Shown here piece by piece: positions 1 to 10,548 of a DNA stretch of 64,000 nucleotides (its first letter is position 1; each line of letters opens with the position of its first letter). Source of the stretch: Odontocerum albicorne (taxonomy: Eukaryota > Arthropoda > Insecta > Trichoptera > Odontoceridae); the NCBI GenBank assembly GCA_949825065.1, contig OX463838.1, positions 1,962,251 to 2,026,250 on the forward strand. The letters are read 5' to 3'. The notes below the pieces were generated by a model. It was not told the DNA's origin and searched no databases. It saw nothing but the letters and a program-made list of their open reading frames with translations. The translations under genes and the position numbers were made by a program.

Positions 1-985
1 GGCATTTCACTGACTCGGTCATAATTTGAAATGCGCATTATCGGCTTATAATAAGGTTAAGTGTCTGTGAATCGATAAAAGTGTTTTAATATAAATTACA
101 GTTATTAAAATCAGCAATAATTAAACCTTACTTTACTTTGTTAATCGATAAATCAACGCATTAATTTAATTTTATAAAACCATAGATATTTAAAGGCGTA
201 TTCATTTGTTGCATTTCACTGACTCGGTCATAATTTGAAATGCGCATTATCGGCTTATAATAAGGTTAAGTGTCTGTGAATCGATAAAATTGTTTTAATA
301 TAAATTATAGTTATTAAAATCAGCATTAATTAAACCTTACTTTACTTTGTTAATCGATAAATTAACGCATTAATTTAATTTCATAAAACCATAGACATTT
401 AAAGAGTTAGATTTATAGAGACGATTCATTTGTTGCATTTCACTGACTCGGTCATAATTTGAAATGTGCATTATCGGCTTATAATAAGGTTAGGTGTCTG
501 TGAATCGATAATCGATGAAAGTGTTTTAATATAAATTATAGTTATTAAAATCAGCATTAATTAAACCTTACTTTACTTGGTTAATCGATAAATTAACGCA
601 TCAATATAATTTTATAAAACCATAGACATTAAAAGGCTATTAAATTTATAGAGATGATTCATTTGTTGCATTTAACTGACTCGGTCATAATTTGAAATGT
701 GCATTGTCGGCTAATAATAAGGTTAAGTGTATGTGATTCGATAATCGATAAAAATGTTTTAATACAAATTATAGTTATTAAAATCAGCATTAATTAAACC
801 TTACTTTACTTTGTTAATCGATAAATTAACGCATTAATTTAATTTTATAAAACCATACATATTTAAAGGCTATTAGATTTATAGAGATGATTCATTTGTT
901 GCATTTCACTGACTCGGTCTTAATTTGAAATGTGTATTATCGGCTTTTAATAAGGCTAAAGTGTCATTGATTCGATAATCGATAA
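1..985. repeat. Satellite array, ~209-234 bp unit, about 4.4 copies
   Basis: Units begin with GCATTTCACTGACTCGG near positions 2, 211, 434, 668 (one substitution) and 901, giving unit lengths of about 209, 223, 234 and 233 bp. Each holds ATCGATAA-rich blocks and a GCATTAATTTAAT-like segment. The first unit lacks a short internal piece. The array runs off the left edge, so its true size is unknown. No coding potential is seen. Confidence 0.93.
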
Positions 986-1204
986 ATTATTAAGAAATCT
1001 AACATCAGTGGTTTAGTAAACGTGCTTTATTTACACAAAATAATACATTTTTCTGATATTACAATTTTTTTAAATATTTCACGAATTCAAAATTTTTGTT
1101 CTGTATTGTATTACTCTTTCGCTGTTACAGTACAATTTTGCGAGTTTTATTGCTTAATATCGATCTCTTCCAGCCAACCTAAAATGTGTTTAAACATGTC
1201 TTAA

Positions 1205-1505
1205 GTAAAACCAGATTGGAAATATTTTATAAAATCAGGGTTCCAATGGGAATCGAACTCGCAACCTCCGAGCTGAAGGACGTCTTGCCAGCTAGGCCAC
1301 GGAGGTCTTCAGTTGGATATTCAAATGTAAAATGTTTTGATGTCGTATAACTATCTCTTCCGACAAAGCTGAAAAGTGTTTGAACGTCCCTGTATATTAA
1401 GACCAGACTGGAAACATTTAAAAAAATCTTAGTTCTGAAGGGAATTTAGCCCGCCAGCCCTAGGTTGGAACACGTCTTGCAAACTAGGCCATGGAAGTTA
1501 TTGAT
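1205..1505 (-). mobile_element. Two adjacent tRNA-derived SINE fragments
   Basis: Read on the minus strand, 1230-1310 has a tRNA-like head: an A-box-like GGCCTAGCTGG and a B-box-like GAGTTCGATTCC, followed by the SINE body. A second, more degraded copy lies at 1340-1500 (ACTAGGCCATGG on plus). They belong to the main SINE family of the window; better copies are at 44405-44605 and 29840-30060. Confidence 0.8.
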
Positions 1506-1519
1506 CGAAGAGTATATAA

Positions 1520-1890
1520 GGTTTGATACTTAAAAAGGGGCATGGAGAGATGCATGTTGGGATATACTAAAAGAGACCGTAAACGAAACACCTGGATTCG
1601 CAATATGACAAAGGTAGACGTTATAAAGGTGTGCAAAAGAATGAAGTGGCAATGGGCAGGACACCTAGCCAGAATGTCAGACTTCCGATGGACATCTGAA
1701 ATAATCCAATGGTACCCAAGAGTCATAAAGAGGCCCAGAAGACCGAAGGTACGCTCGCTGGATAGATGAAATCAGGAAGCATGGCAGCATCACATGGCAT
1801 CAACGGGCAAAAAACCGAACTATTTGGAGTCAACTTGGGGAGACTTTCATCCAGCAGTGGATCGACCCTGGTTGACAATGATGATGATGA
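1520..1890 (+). pseudogene. RTE-like LINE 3' fragment (reverse transcriptase C-terminus)
   Basis: Broken frames from 1542 encode residues such as MLGYTKRDRKRNTWIR and KWQWAGHLARM, typical of the C-terminal tail of RTE-type LINE polyproteins. A related copy is at 26606-27028, where the frame stays open longer. Here a frameshift near 1745 ends the frame early. The 3' end is a TGATGATGATGA microsatellite at about 1879-1890, as in RTE elements. It is 5' truncated. Confidence 0.85.
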
Positions 1891-2027
1891 CTTAAATACA
1901 TGACAATAATAAACATTACCACAATCGCTAGCAAAATGAAGAATATAGAAAAAAGAAATTATATTATCTATATACAAGACAAATTATATTAAGTCTTATT
2001 ATAATTTATGTTATATGAACAATTACG

Positions 2028-2330
2028 ACGTACACTAAACCACACTACACTTAAAGCCGAATATGTTACTATCACATAACGGATGATCTATATATGTTTC
2101 TTTGTAGTTCACCTTTCCTTGGTAAGTTTTCTGCGGTTTTCTTATAAAATATGTTTTTCAGAAGACACGCAGATGCGGGTAAGTACCTATTCTAAAGGCT
2201 GCAGCCACTACCTTCCGATTTAACACTTAACTTAAATATATTTATTTTGTAATATTTTTAATCTGGTGGGTTCGAGTACAAAGTAAAGTGCTCTTGAAGA
2301 GAATCGGCACCCGAAACGGCGCTATAAAAA
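2028..2330 (+). repeat. Unclassified dispersed repeat
   Basis: The part at 2028-2165 is similar to the reverse complement of 25320-25450; both share CTGCGGTTTTCTTA and a TACACTAAACC block. The part at 2170-2330 resembles 54200-54375, with shared blocks ending in ACGGCG. No protein is recognised. It is probably the end of an old retroelement. Confidence 0.5.
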
Positions 2331-2399
2331 TCGTCTTTTATTTTTATTGTTACGATTTATTGAATGAAATTTCAATATTATACAAAGTATAATTAAATA

Positions 2400-2690
2400 T
2401 TGTGAAGAATCCCGGGTGCTAGTGTAGTCTGGATGACGAAACTATAGACCATGTGTTTTTCGGTTGTGCTTTGCGAGATGGATTTGATTTACTAAAAGCC
2501 TTATCTTGACTGTTATCCAATGAATGTTGCGTTTCTTTTTTCTTCGTGGAACGTTTCTACTTATAGATCGATTGTTAAATATTTGAAACTTTTAATTGAT
2601 TGGAATCATTTTAATAAAAATAAGTTTTATTATATTGAGTTATATAATTGCATAATGACTTTAATTTGGTGGCACATATCATCCTAGTTT
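2400..2690 (+). pseudogene. LINE reverse transcriptase tail, degraded
   Basis: The translation near 2430-2480 reads DDETIDHVFFGCALRDGFDLL, resembling the Cys/His tail (C..ETIDH..F.C) after the RT domain of several non-LTR retrotransposon clades. It continues in another frame as WNVSTYRSIVKYLKLLIDW. Stops and frameshifts make it non-functional. Clade not determined. Confidence 0.5.
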
Positions 2691-3205
2691 GGGGATTGCC
2701 TATTATAAAAAAAATTAGAAAAAAAAGAAAACAAATTGAGAAGCGCTGATTTGAGCCCCCTACTGACTATTCCTTTGAATCTATTTACCTTGGGACCGTT
2801 CATGAATATCAAAAATCCTACACGGGGGTAAACACCAATTCGTTGAAACCAAATCCTTCCAATACTCAAATTGACGTTACGAGTGACTCTCAAAGTGTTG
2901 GATACAAAATACAATTCAAATAGTTTATTTGATGATATATATATTATATCTTACGATTGTTTATTAAAAATTGAAAGTCATGATAGTGAAATGCTGACGT
3001 TTTTTTAAATATCACATTAATAAGGGAAAAATTTTAAAATATCTTGAACGAAATTATTTATAAAAAATATTCGAGTTTTTTTTTAGAAACAATGAGTACA
3101 GATAATTTAAAGTAAAAGTTATTATTATTTAAGACAAATTCATCTCCATTTTAATTATATTTGAATAAAATGCGATTAAGTTATACAAATTCATTGTTTG
3201 TAATT
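2690..3205. other. AT-rich sequence without recognised feature
   Basis: Only short chance frames are seen, including a 76-codon minus frame at 2684-2914 with no family resemblance. The segment is interspersed with poly-A and poly-T runs. Confidence 0.5.
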
Positions 3206-3207
3206 TG

Positions 3208-3299
3208 TTTTCATCAAACACTGTTTATTCCACTTTTTATAACGGTATAACCCTACCGGTTTCAAGGTATTCACCTTGAAAGCCTTGAAATCGGTAGGA
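3208..3299. mobile_element. Short Penelope-like element (PLE) end, inverted pair
   Basis: On the minus strand 3211-3270 matches the PLE 3' terminus (CAAACACTGTTTATTCCAC, ACGGTATAACCCTACCGG on plus). It is followed directly by a short plus-strand copy (TTGAAATCGGTAGGATTAT). This is the smallest of the head-to-head inverted PLE pairs in the window. Confidence 0.8.
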
Positions 3300-3810
3300 T
3301 TATGAAGATATCATTTGGTAGTGTTTACAATATTTTGCATTAACATTTGGTCATGAAAAAGCTTTTTTCGAAATGGGTGCCGCGTTTGCAAACAATGGAA
3401 CAGAAACAACAATGCATCGATGATTCAGAGCGCTGTTTGGCACTGTTTACGCGAAATAAACAGGAGTTTATGCATCGGTATGGGACAATGGATGAAACTT
3501 GGATCCACCACTATACTCTGGAATCAAATCGACAGTCACCTGAGTAGAGAGCAGCCGGTGAAAGTCGTCCATAGCGACCAAAAACTCAACAGTCGGCCGG
3601 GAAGGTTATGGCCTCCGTATTTTGGGATGCGCATGGTATAATATTCATCGATCACCTTGAAAAGGGAAAAACCATCAATAACGAATATAACATAGCGTTA
3701 TTGGAGCGTTTGAAGGTAGAAATTGCAAAAAAAAAACGGCCCCATATGAAGAAGAAAAAAGTTCTCTTTCATCTTACCGTACGATTCGAGTACTCCTCAA
3801 CGTACTGAAT
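3299..3810 (+). pseudogene. Mariner transposase relic (irritans-like)
   Basis: Starting near 3299 the translation gives DISFGSVYNIL, then KWVPRLQTMEQKQQ, DDSERCLALFTRN and MDETWIHHYT (first catalytic Asp region), followed in other frames by ASVFWDAHGIIFIDHLEKG and VEIAKKKRPHMKKKKVLFH. These are characteristic mariner (DD34D) motifs, closest to irritans-type elements from memory. At least two frameshifts and a premature stop disrupt it. The second and third catalytic Asp regions are missing, as are the ends. It abuts a PLE fragment. Confidence 0.9.
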
Positions 3811-3814
3811 TCAG

Positions 3815-4350
3815 CAGCTGGAAGACAATGTTTTCATGGGCCCCATTTATCAAGCTTCAGGTTTTAAAACCAAGAGAAGAAGCACGTAACGTGACGGAAA
3901 TAGAATCTGAAACTCTCTGGTGAAAGACTAACCAAAATAAGGTCATGAAGGGTACCATTAAGTAACTGATATTCGTGAGTTCAGATTTGTGTAAATAAAA
4001 AAATGAGAGCGTTGGAAACCTGATATATTATTTCGCGCCAATACGCGAAGTGAAAAAAGGGTATTGAATAATAATATGAATACACAAGAATTACATTTAT
4101 ACGGTATTTCCGTATATTGCGGAAATGAAAACTAACTCGGGACTTGCTAAATTTTACTTCTGACCCAAATATTTAGTATAAAGGACTTCCTTTATATACT
4201 CGTATACTAACTTGAACTAGAATCTGGGCCAACCATATTTTCATAAGGACTATGAAAATAAAAAAAAGAATTCATGTCCAATTCTATTTTCATAATAATA
4301 TTATTAATATGTTTGCTCAATATTTAACTTTTTATTATTTAGCATCAAAT
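3815..4350. other. Intervening sequence without recognised gene
   Basis: Follows the mariner relic. No further transposase motif, inverted repeat or splice-bounded frame was recognised. The last part is AT-rich. Confidence 0.45.
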
Positions 4351-4465
4351 ACGGCCTTCGTGGCCTAGTTCCAAGGATTCTAGACTGGTTTTAAGGCTTT
4401 TTAAACAACTTTCTGGTTATCGGAAGAGATAGCCACATGGCAATAAGCCCGACAGGTCGTAATGT
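4351..4465 (+). mobile_element. tRNA-derived SINE, internally deleted
   Basis: Begins with GGCCTTCGTGGCCTAGTT (A-box region), then jumps to the SINE body (TTCTAGACTGGTTTTAAGGC) and the tail GGAAGAGATAGCCACATGG. The B-box segment is missing. Same family as the other SINEs here. Confidence 0.8.
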
Positions 4466-4504
4466 AACCAACGCAAGTGTTATAAAAAATGCAGAGAAAA
4501 GTAT

Positions 4505-5405
4505 CACTAGAGTCTTCTTCTTTTCCCTGGCTCCATCCCAACTCACTGTCTGCGAAGACTGTTGGGGTCAGCTCTCCTCGTCCTCAGGTTTTATGCTCTT
4601 CTGTCCCGGACTACGTCCCCCAGGCCGTGCCTCTGTATCAGGTTATCTTTTTGCACCACCCATGAATTATTTGGTCTTACTCTGGTTGTTTTTCGAGGAA
4701 GATCCATGGAGATTGCCTGGTTCACAATGTGATAGGGTGCTCTGCGTCCAACGTGCCCAAACCATCTCAATCGCCTCTCCTTCATCTTACTGTTTATGTC
4801 TGTAACACCTAGGTTTCCACGAATGCGTGAACTTTTTATTTTGTCTCTCAGGGACACACCAGCTGACCATCTTAGCATGCGCATTTCAGCAGTTTCTAGT
4901 TGCCTAGAGTAAGAGTTATACATCGTCCAGCATTCGGAGCCATAGAGGAGTGCGGTTCTGACAATCGTTTGGTATACTTTTCCTTTTAACTTTACTGGCA
5001 TTTTCGGATCACATAGAACTCCCGTCATTGATCTAAACTTCATCCATTCCACGCTAATTCTATGTGTTACATCTGCTGCACATCCTCCATCGCTATGGAT
5101 GAGTGACCCAAGATACTTAAAGGAGTCACAATTTGGTAATGTTTCTCCATCCATTTGCATTACGGGAGTGACAGCATTTCTGTTCTCGAATGGTAGGTAC
5201 AGATACTCTGTTTTCTTTCTCCTCAGTCTCAATCCATTGCCCTCCAAGATTCTTCTCCACCTTTCCAGACTATTTTGCAGGTCTTCATGTTTTTCACTTA
5301 TTAATACGATATCGTCTGCAAATAGTAGGATCTTTAGGAGACTGTTCATTTCCTGGTTAGTTAAATAGTTCATGACTAGGATGAAGGATGCAAACATCAC
5401 ATTCC
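4505..5405 (-). pseudogene. RTE-like LINE, reverse transcriptase C-terminal half
   Basis: An open 269-codon minus frame (5400 to 4591) carries the RT catalytic box FADDIVLISE near residues 27-36. It is followed by KKTEYLYL, FKYLGSLIHSDGG, LYGSECWTMY, MRMLRWSAGV and RLRWFGHVGRR, the usual order in RTE-type LINE RT and its C-terminal tail. It is 5' truncated, lacking endonuclease and the first RT motifs, so the first Met is not a true start. The frame is unusually open for a relic, which suggests a fairly recent insertion. A second 3' copy of the same element is at 44610-45015. Confidence 0.92.
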
Positions 5406-5564
5406 TAATGCAAAAATCTCATTACCATTCGAACATGGGTTTGAAATGTCAAAAGTGTGTACTTGTTGAAGAGTAACAGCTTGTAAACTATAAACCAATA
5501 CACGTACAGACGTCTTATATATAGACACAAGATGACTTACAATTGTATTGTATTATATTAAACT

Positions 5565-5665
5565 TTCGTTGTATACAGTACAGCCTGGTGGGTTTATTGC
5601 AATGTGGCAATCTTTTCCGACTAACCAGAAAGGTTTTTAAACAAGCCTGAATGAAAATCAGACAA
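5565..5665 (-). mobile_element. SINE tail fragment
   Basis: On the minus strand it reads as the body and tail of the main SINE (plus shows CTTTCGTTGTATACAGTACA and TGGCAATCTTTTCCGACTAA). The tRNA-like head is absent. Confidence 0.75.
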
Positions 5666-6055
5666 AGCCCTTTAAAAAAAACTGTCTTACTTAATTTTTT
5701 TTTAAATTGTTACTTCTCCGATTACCTAATCGCTCTTCATTCAACTTCAGGTAATTGTTTGAGTATCTCATGCAAAGAAATTATTTGTTCAACCAATGCC
5801 AAGTTATTCCAAATGATGGGAAAAACTATATATGTTTCTCTAGCTTAGCTTCCTTTATATATTGGTATCACTGGTAATGAATGTGTTGTAGTGGAGCAAA
5901 CGCCACACCATCAGACGATGATAAAGGAAATGGTACTCACAGGTGGTGGATATGCAGGGGTCATACAATCGGCTGAGCTCTGCTGGTACACCAGGACGCT
6001 CATGCTTCGTTCGGGTTGAAGAGGTCGGTCACGGCGAACGAAAACTTATTGTCAC
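5665..6055. other. Unassigned sequence
   Basis: Includes a modestly GC-richer stretch at about 5940-6060 with a short open frame containing GRSCFVRVEEVGHGERK. I do not recognise the protein; it may be the remains of another retroelement. Confidence 0.4.
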
Positions 6056-6059
6056 ACGC

Positions 6060-6540
6060 ACGGGAAGCGGGAACCGAACCTATAGCTCACCAGTTCAGAA
6101 GACAGGTGTCTTACCAACTAGACCACGGAGGTCGTCAGTTACATTCTCGTCATATAAAATACTATCTGCGGATTTATTGCCATGTTGCAATCGACAAAAA
6201 ATATGTTAAACAACCTTGAAGTGAAAACTAGATTGGAATCTTTCATAATAAAAACTGGCATACGACATAAATCGAGCTCGCAACCTTCAGGTCAGAAGAC
6301 AGGCGTGTTACCAACTAGACCACGGATTCGTCAATTATACTTTCGTTTTATACAGTACAACCTGGCGGGTTTAGTACCATATAGTAATCTCTTACGACCA
6401 ACCAAAAATATGTTACCCGAACCTGAAGTGAAAACAGATTCGAACCGTTTATAAAAAAAAGTCTGATTTATAGTGGGAAACGAACCCGCGACCTCGGGGT
6501 AGGAAGAGATGTGTCACATAACTAGGCCACAATTATATTC
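6060..6540 (-). mobile_element. Three tandem tRNA-derived SINE copies
   Basis: Three successive head-to-tail copies on the minus strand. B-box/A-box heads lie at about 6065-6135, 6265-6335 and 6480-6535 (plus strand CCAACTAGACCACGG twice, then ACTAGGCCAC), separated by SINE bodies and tails (TACAGTACAACCTGGCGGG). Such arrays can form by repeated insertion into earlier SINE tails or by unequal exchange. Confidence 0.85.
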
Positions 6541-6554
6541 AATCACGAGGGATA

Positions 6555-7155
6555 AGCTAATTCATATAATGTATCTATTGTATAATATCCTTAACTGTCC
6601 CGCCACCCCCTTTTATCTCGCCGAAAATTTTAAGCGTCTTTCCAATCATGGATTAGCGCTACGCTCAAACAGAGATTGTTTATTGGCCTTTCCAGTTCGC
6701 CACTCCCCTTTTTTTACGTCGTCCTTTACTGTCCATGCAGTGAGACTTTGGAATCAGTTACAAACCAATATAAGACTCGTTCCGTCCTTGGCATGCTTTA
6801 AGAAGCGACTGAAAAAATTCTTAATTTTTAGTCAGTAAAATGACGTGTTTCATTCCTAATTTTTCTTTTCCTTTCTTCTCCACCATCCCTTCCTTTCATT
6901 CTGATTGATGATATCTCACTTTATATGAAAAAGAATGTTCGGCTGATTGTCCGTCTTTGTGGGGTTTGAGATTATACTATATGCTCACGTATGCGTTTAT
7001 GGATTTCGTGGGGATGAATAGTCATTTGAATGATTTATGCGACCACGTAACTTGGTCCATTTACTTTTGTCTGGTTGGTTGGAAGAGATTTCCGCCTGGT
7101 AATAAACCCGCCAGATTGTATTTGCAATAAAAGTGTTAAATAAATAAATAGCCTA
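6555..7155 (+). pseudogene. CR1-like LINE 3' end, ORF2 terminus plus 3' UTR
   Basis: The frame ending at 6838 carries the C-terminal signature of a CR1/Jockey-type RT protein: SFTVHAVRLWNQLQTNIR and ACFKKRLKKFL. The 3' UTR of about 310 bp ends in GTGTTAAATAAATAAATA. The last ~80 bp (7068-7150: GTCTGGTTGGTTGGAAGAG, then CGCCTGGTAATAAACCCGCC) is shared with the tRNA-derived SINE. 5' truncated. Related copies: 14505-14908, 16700-17210, 19790-20255, 36480-36950. Confidence 0.88.
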
Positions 7156-7810
7156 TCGTATCGTAGTAAGATAATCTGAAAATGCCAGTTTCGAAAATGA
7201 TGACATCGTTTATAAGTCTCTGCATTTAGAAAGCGGAATGAAAATATTTTTTTAAAGGTGTCTTGTACTTATTTTCTATGACTTCTTGTACAGTGTAGCG
7301 CATTGTCAATTAGTGCAGAATGCACGGAAGAATGCAGTTTTGCATAATTAACGTGGCGCTGCAACCTGGCCCCTATGATTATTGTAAAGATCCGCCTCTG
7401 CCCTCTGGGGTTATTCTTAGTATGAGGACAGGTAAGCATTAGCAGAATTCTCTCTATTTTTTATTATGTCCTTAGGAATTCCCTTCCATTAGAGATACAT
7501 CAATCGAACATATTATTTATTTTCTTTAGAAGTCTTTGAATGAAAACATCGTTCATATTTTAGATCTTTCGATTGAACTGTAAAACATTTGAGGGTTTAA
7601 TATTTAAAATTTTATATCGAAAATTGCTATACTAATTATAAAATCAACTCCTCTATAATTCGTATGCAAAGACTTGGAAACGAGTTTTGCAACAATTTAG
7701 ATATTTTTCATATAAGTATATATAGTGTTCGTCAGAATATCACAACAATATTTAGAAATAGCTACTAACTTTGTGCTCTCCTTTATTAATATAAATAACC
7801 TAGTACAAAC
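7155..7810. other. No recognised feature
   Basis: Mixed AT-rich sequence between two LINE ends. No motif, inverted repeat or splice-bounded frame was recognised. Confidence 0.45.
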
Positions 7811-8335
7811 GAAACATTAAGGACAATACTTTGCCTCTGGAGTTGAGTAACCCTGCATCAACATGTAGGAAGGTTTTAATTCTGCAAAGCAACTTGCATC
7901 TCGTTCTACTAATAAGGCCATGTGTTTTCTATATCTCAATATCTATCCATAAAATTCCCACAAAATTCTCAAAAAATCTAATATTTGTTCTATGTATGCG
8001 TTATTCCACTAAAAACAAATCTGAGTTCTTTACCTCTATAAAATAAGTCTTCGACAATTACGTAAGTCTGTTTGGTGAAGTTTGGTAATATTTTGTGCTA
8101 TACATACATAACATATATTGAACTTAAATATTCATATAATTATTAAATAATTTTAAAACAATGACTGTACTTTATTATTACTGCTTTTTGTATCTTCATA
8201 TTAGTTTAAGATAAAGTTTTGTATTATTTGTCAATAATTTTAAGTACTTGTATTACCTGTCACATGTTCATTTGTATATGAAGACACTGTTGTGTCGTTA
8301 ATTAAATAAATAAATAAATAAAATTGGGTATATTA
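7810..8335 (+). mobile_element. LINE 3' fragment, second family, with AAATA-repeat tail
   Basis: Homologous over its length to the reverse complement of 26310-27325, which is split by another LINE. The 5' part has a short frame (CRKVLILQSNLHLVLL) that may be the end of an RT protein. The element ends in a TAAATAAATAAATAAATAAA tail at about 8305-8325. The orientation follows from this tail. Confidence 0.7.
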
Positions 8336-8610
8336 GGCGGATAAAATCCTCTCGAATACTAGGCGGAGAAAAAATCCTGTCATTCGAAGGCAGTAAAACA
8401 ATCCGACGACCATCCGTATGGAGGTTCAGTGCGTTACTGTGCGGCCATACCTAATAACAACAACAATAATAATAAAGGTCTATATTGAGTGCTTTATACT
8501 ATACATTTAGAACGATATAATATGTAAAAAAATATTTTTTAAACAATTACAAGGAAACAGGAGCAAACAATCGTATAAAACGAATTGTATTAAGTTCTCA
8601 TCAAAGTTGA
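8336..8610. other. Unassigned sequence with a short trinucleotide run
   Basis: Contains an AACAACAACAATAATAATAA run at about 8457-8475. Otherwise no feature recognised. Confidence 0.4.
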
Positions 8611-9412
8611 TAATTTGCTCGGAGTGTCGGTCCGATTTACGGACACCTTACTCCTTCATCTGGTGTTTTAGAACGGACTTGGTAAATTTGTTTGGATATT
8701 TGGATGGTGGTGTGAAAAACTTTTAAGAGAGGAAAGGATAGGAGTTGGTACATAGGTTATAAATACATAAACGTTACTTATTAATATACTTATATTTTTT
8801 ATATGTCACGAGCGTTGATATATATGAATACAGAAGAGAAAGGATAGAGATATACGAGTATACTATGTTATAATAAATATACTATGAAGACGGGGGGGAC
8901 AACACTGTGACTCGTAGATAGATATGGGAATAATATGTGTGCCTATCTTTGGAGATTAGGGTACGTCGCGTAGTATAGTGAAAGTGTTTTGAGAGCCTCT
9001 CGGGCTGCTGTCATTGTCACTTCGAGGTTTCTCATAACCGTCGCGATGTGTTCTTGCGACGGTATTTTTGGGTGGGTTGTAGGGGTTAAGGACGAGCGTT
9101 TTTGGCAATGCTTGCGTAAGAGATCGCGGGAGAATCAGCACTCGTCACTGGCTTTGCCAGAGGAGGGAAACGCCTGGGGATTTCTGCAGCTGGATGTGGC
9201 GGGGGGTGGGCCCGTGTTTGGTTACGCGGTTTCGGAAAGGCTGGACAGCCTTTGTAGCTGGCCGCGTGTGCACGTTTGCAGTTCGCACAACTAGCGTGAA
9301 CGTCGCGCGGCTTTATGCATTCCGCTGTTCTGTGGTTTAACCCACATTTGACGCAAACGTGGGGGGCGTGACAGCTGCCAGCGCTGTGAAAGAATTGTAT
9401 TAGGTACTTCAA
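8610..9412 (-). mobile_element. Jockey-like LINE: ORF1 zinc-knuckle segment joined to 3' UTR
   Basis: Minus strand. 9412-9086 encodes a gag-like CCHC zinc-knuckle region: CVKCGLNHRTAEC, then CANCKRAHAASYKGC. This is the classic ORF1 pattern of Jockey/I-type LINEs. It leads into a degraded frame (to 8956) and then the 3' end at about 8610-8680 (plus TCGGTCCGAT...GGACACCTTACTCC). That 3' end also occurs at 39128-39603 and 40362-40590. The whole ORF2 is missing between ORF1 and the 3' UTR, so this is an internally deleted or non-autonomous copy. Confidence 0.75.
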
Positions 9413-9429
9413 AGTATTTGCATGTATGG

Positions 9430-9600
9430 TATATATAAAACCAAACCACTCTTCGTTCGGCAGAAATATAAATCAAATTGAATTTTTTATTGAATATTGA
9501 CGACTGATTAAGTCTATTTGGTAAGATGCTTCTATTCCATCCGAGAGTTTCGGGTTCAATTTCTGATGGTGGGCAACAATATTTTATAAATAATATATAC
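9430..9600 (+). mobile_element. Possible second tRNA-derived SINE
   Basis: 9510-9570 has an A-box-like TTTGGTAAGATG and a B-box-like CGGGTTCAATTTC about 35 bases apart, resembling a tRNA-like SINE head unlike the main family. Only one copy was noticed. Confidence 0.35.
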
Positions 9601-9782
9601 AAAGGATATCAGTCTAGTTTAAAAAATTGTCTAGTAATATGACACGCGCTTGACGTGTGCAAGTGTTGTTTCCGCTCCACGTGTGGTAGTTATAATTATA
9701 ATTATACGTTACAATCATACATTTATACCTTTTCACTTCATTCCTCACAGTTGTATGTTGTCACCGAGTAACAAATAACGTT

Positions 9783-10258
9783 TTCTTCTTCTTATTCTTC
9801 TCAGTGTCATGTCAGGTCACCTCAACATTGAATATCACTTGAGAGTAGATATCTTTATCCCCGGCAGCCCGAAAAAGATCTCCAACGCCTCTTATGCCAG
9901 TCCAATCACGAACATATATATTGCGGAGCCAGGAGATTTGCCTCCTGCCAACACCTCTTCCTACTTCTATTTTGCCTTGGATGATCAGGTGCAGTAATTT
10001 GTACTTTGCTCCTCTAAGTATATGCCCCAAATAGGACACCTTTCGGATTTTAATATTAGTCAGCCACTTTTTATCAACTTTGGCTTTTTGAAGAACCCTT
10101 GTGTTGCTGACCATATCCGTCCAGGGTATCCGTAGCATTCTCCAGTGCATCCACTTTTCGAATGCTTCCAGTCGATTCATACTACTTACTTTGAGGGTCC
10201 ATGATTCCACTCCATAAATAACGTTTTGATATAAGCAAACTGCTTTAGCGTCGAGATT
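9783..10258 (-). pseudogene. RTE-like LINE 3' end with GAA-repeat tail
   Basis: Within a minus open frame (10447-9812) the segment below about 10258 encodes YGVESWTLKVSSMNRLEAF, WMHWRMLRIPWTDMVSN and KYKLLHLIIQGKIE, typical of LINE RT C-termini of the RTE type. The 3' tail is a GAA-type repeat (TTCTTCTTCTTATTCTTCTC on plus near 9783). Same family as 35960-36420, 49875-50245 and 50330-50540. 5' truncated, abutting a different LINE at 10258. Confidence 0.88.
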
Positions 10259-10480
10259 CTGGTGTCGCGTACACGCCTGCATTGGTTTGGACACGTGTCT
10301 CGTATGCTTGAGTATAGACTTCCAAGAAATATATTCTATGGCGAGCTGACGGAAGACAGAAGAAAGCACAGTAGGCAGAACGAGAGATATAATAAACCAA
10401 TACATGAGATGCATAAAAACATTAATGGTCTGCACAACTGGAAGCAAATACCAGTAGATAGACTCAAATACTCATAAGCG
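10258..10480 (+). pseudogene. LINE RT C-terminal fragment, another RTE-like family
   Basis: The open frame encodes RLHWFGHVSRMLEYRLPRN and YGELTEDRRKHSRQ, the familiar FGHV.RM...YGEL...R tail of LINE RT proteins. 5' and 3' truncated; it runs directly into a perfect hairpin at 10452-10512. Confidence 0.8.
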
Positions 10481-10512
10481 TAGTGGTTATGAGTATTTGA
10501 GTCTATCTACTG
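10452..10512. repeat. Perfect inverted repeat, 25-bp arms, 11-bp loop
   Basis: Arm 10452-10476 is the exact reverse complement of 10488-10512, with loop 10477-10487. The left arm is also the end of the adjacent LINE frame, so the right arm is an inverted duplicate of it, probably from template switching during insertion or repair. Confidence 0.95.
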
Positions 10513-10548
10513 TTACGACTGGTGCTTATTATTAGGGGATCAATGGAG

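Noticed and set aside
1230..1310. Possible tRNA gene on the minus strand
   Set aside because: A and B boxes are present, but the acceptor stem does not pair well, and the same unit with a long non-tRNA body occurs many times: a tRNA-derived SINE head.
2160..2183. Micro-exon between TTTTTCAG and GTAAGT
   Set aside because: Good splice-like borders but only about 17 bp, inside a dispersed repeat; no partner exon seen.
4437..4805. 122-codon plus open frame
   Set aside because: It is antisense to the RTE-like LINE frame at 4591-5400 and resembles no protein.
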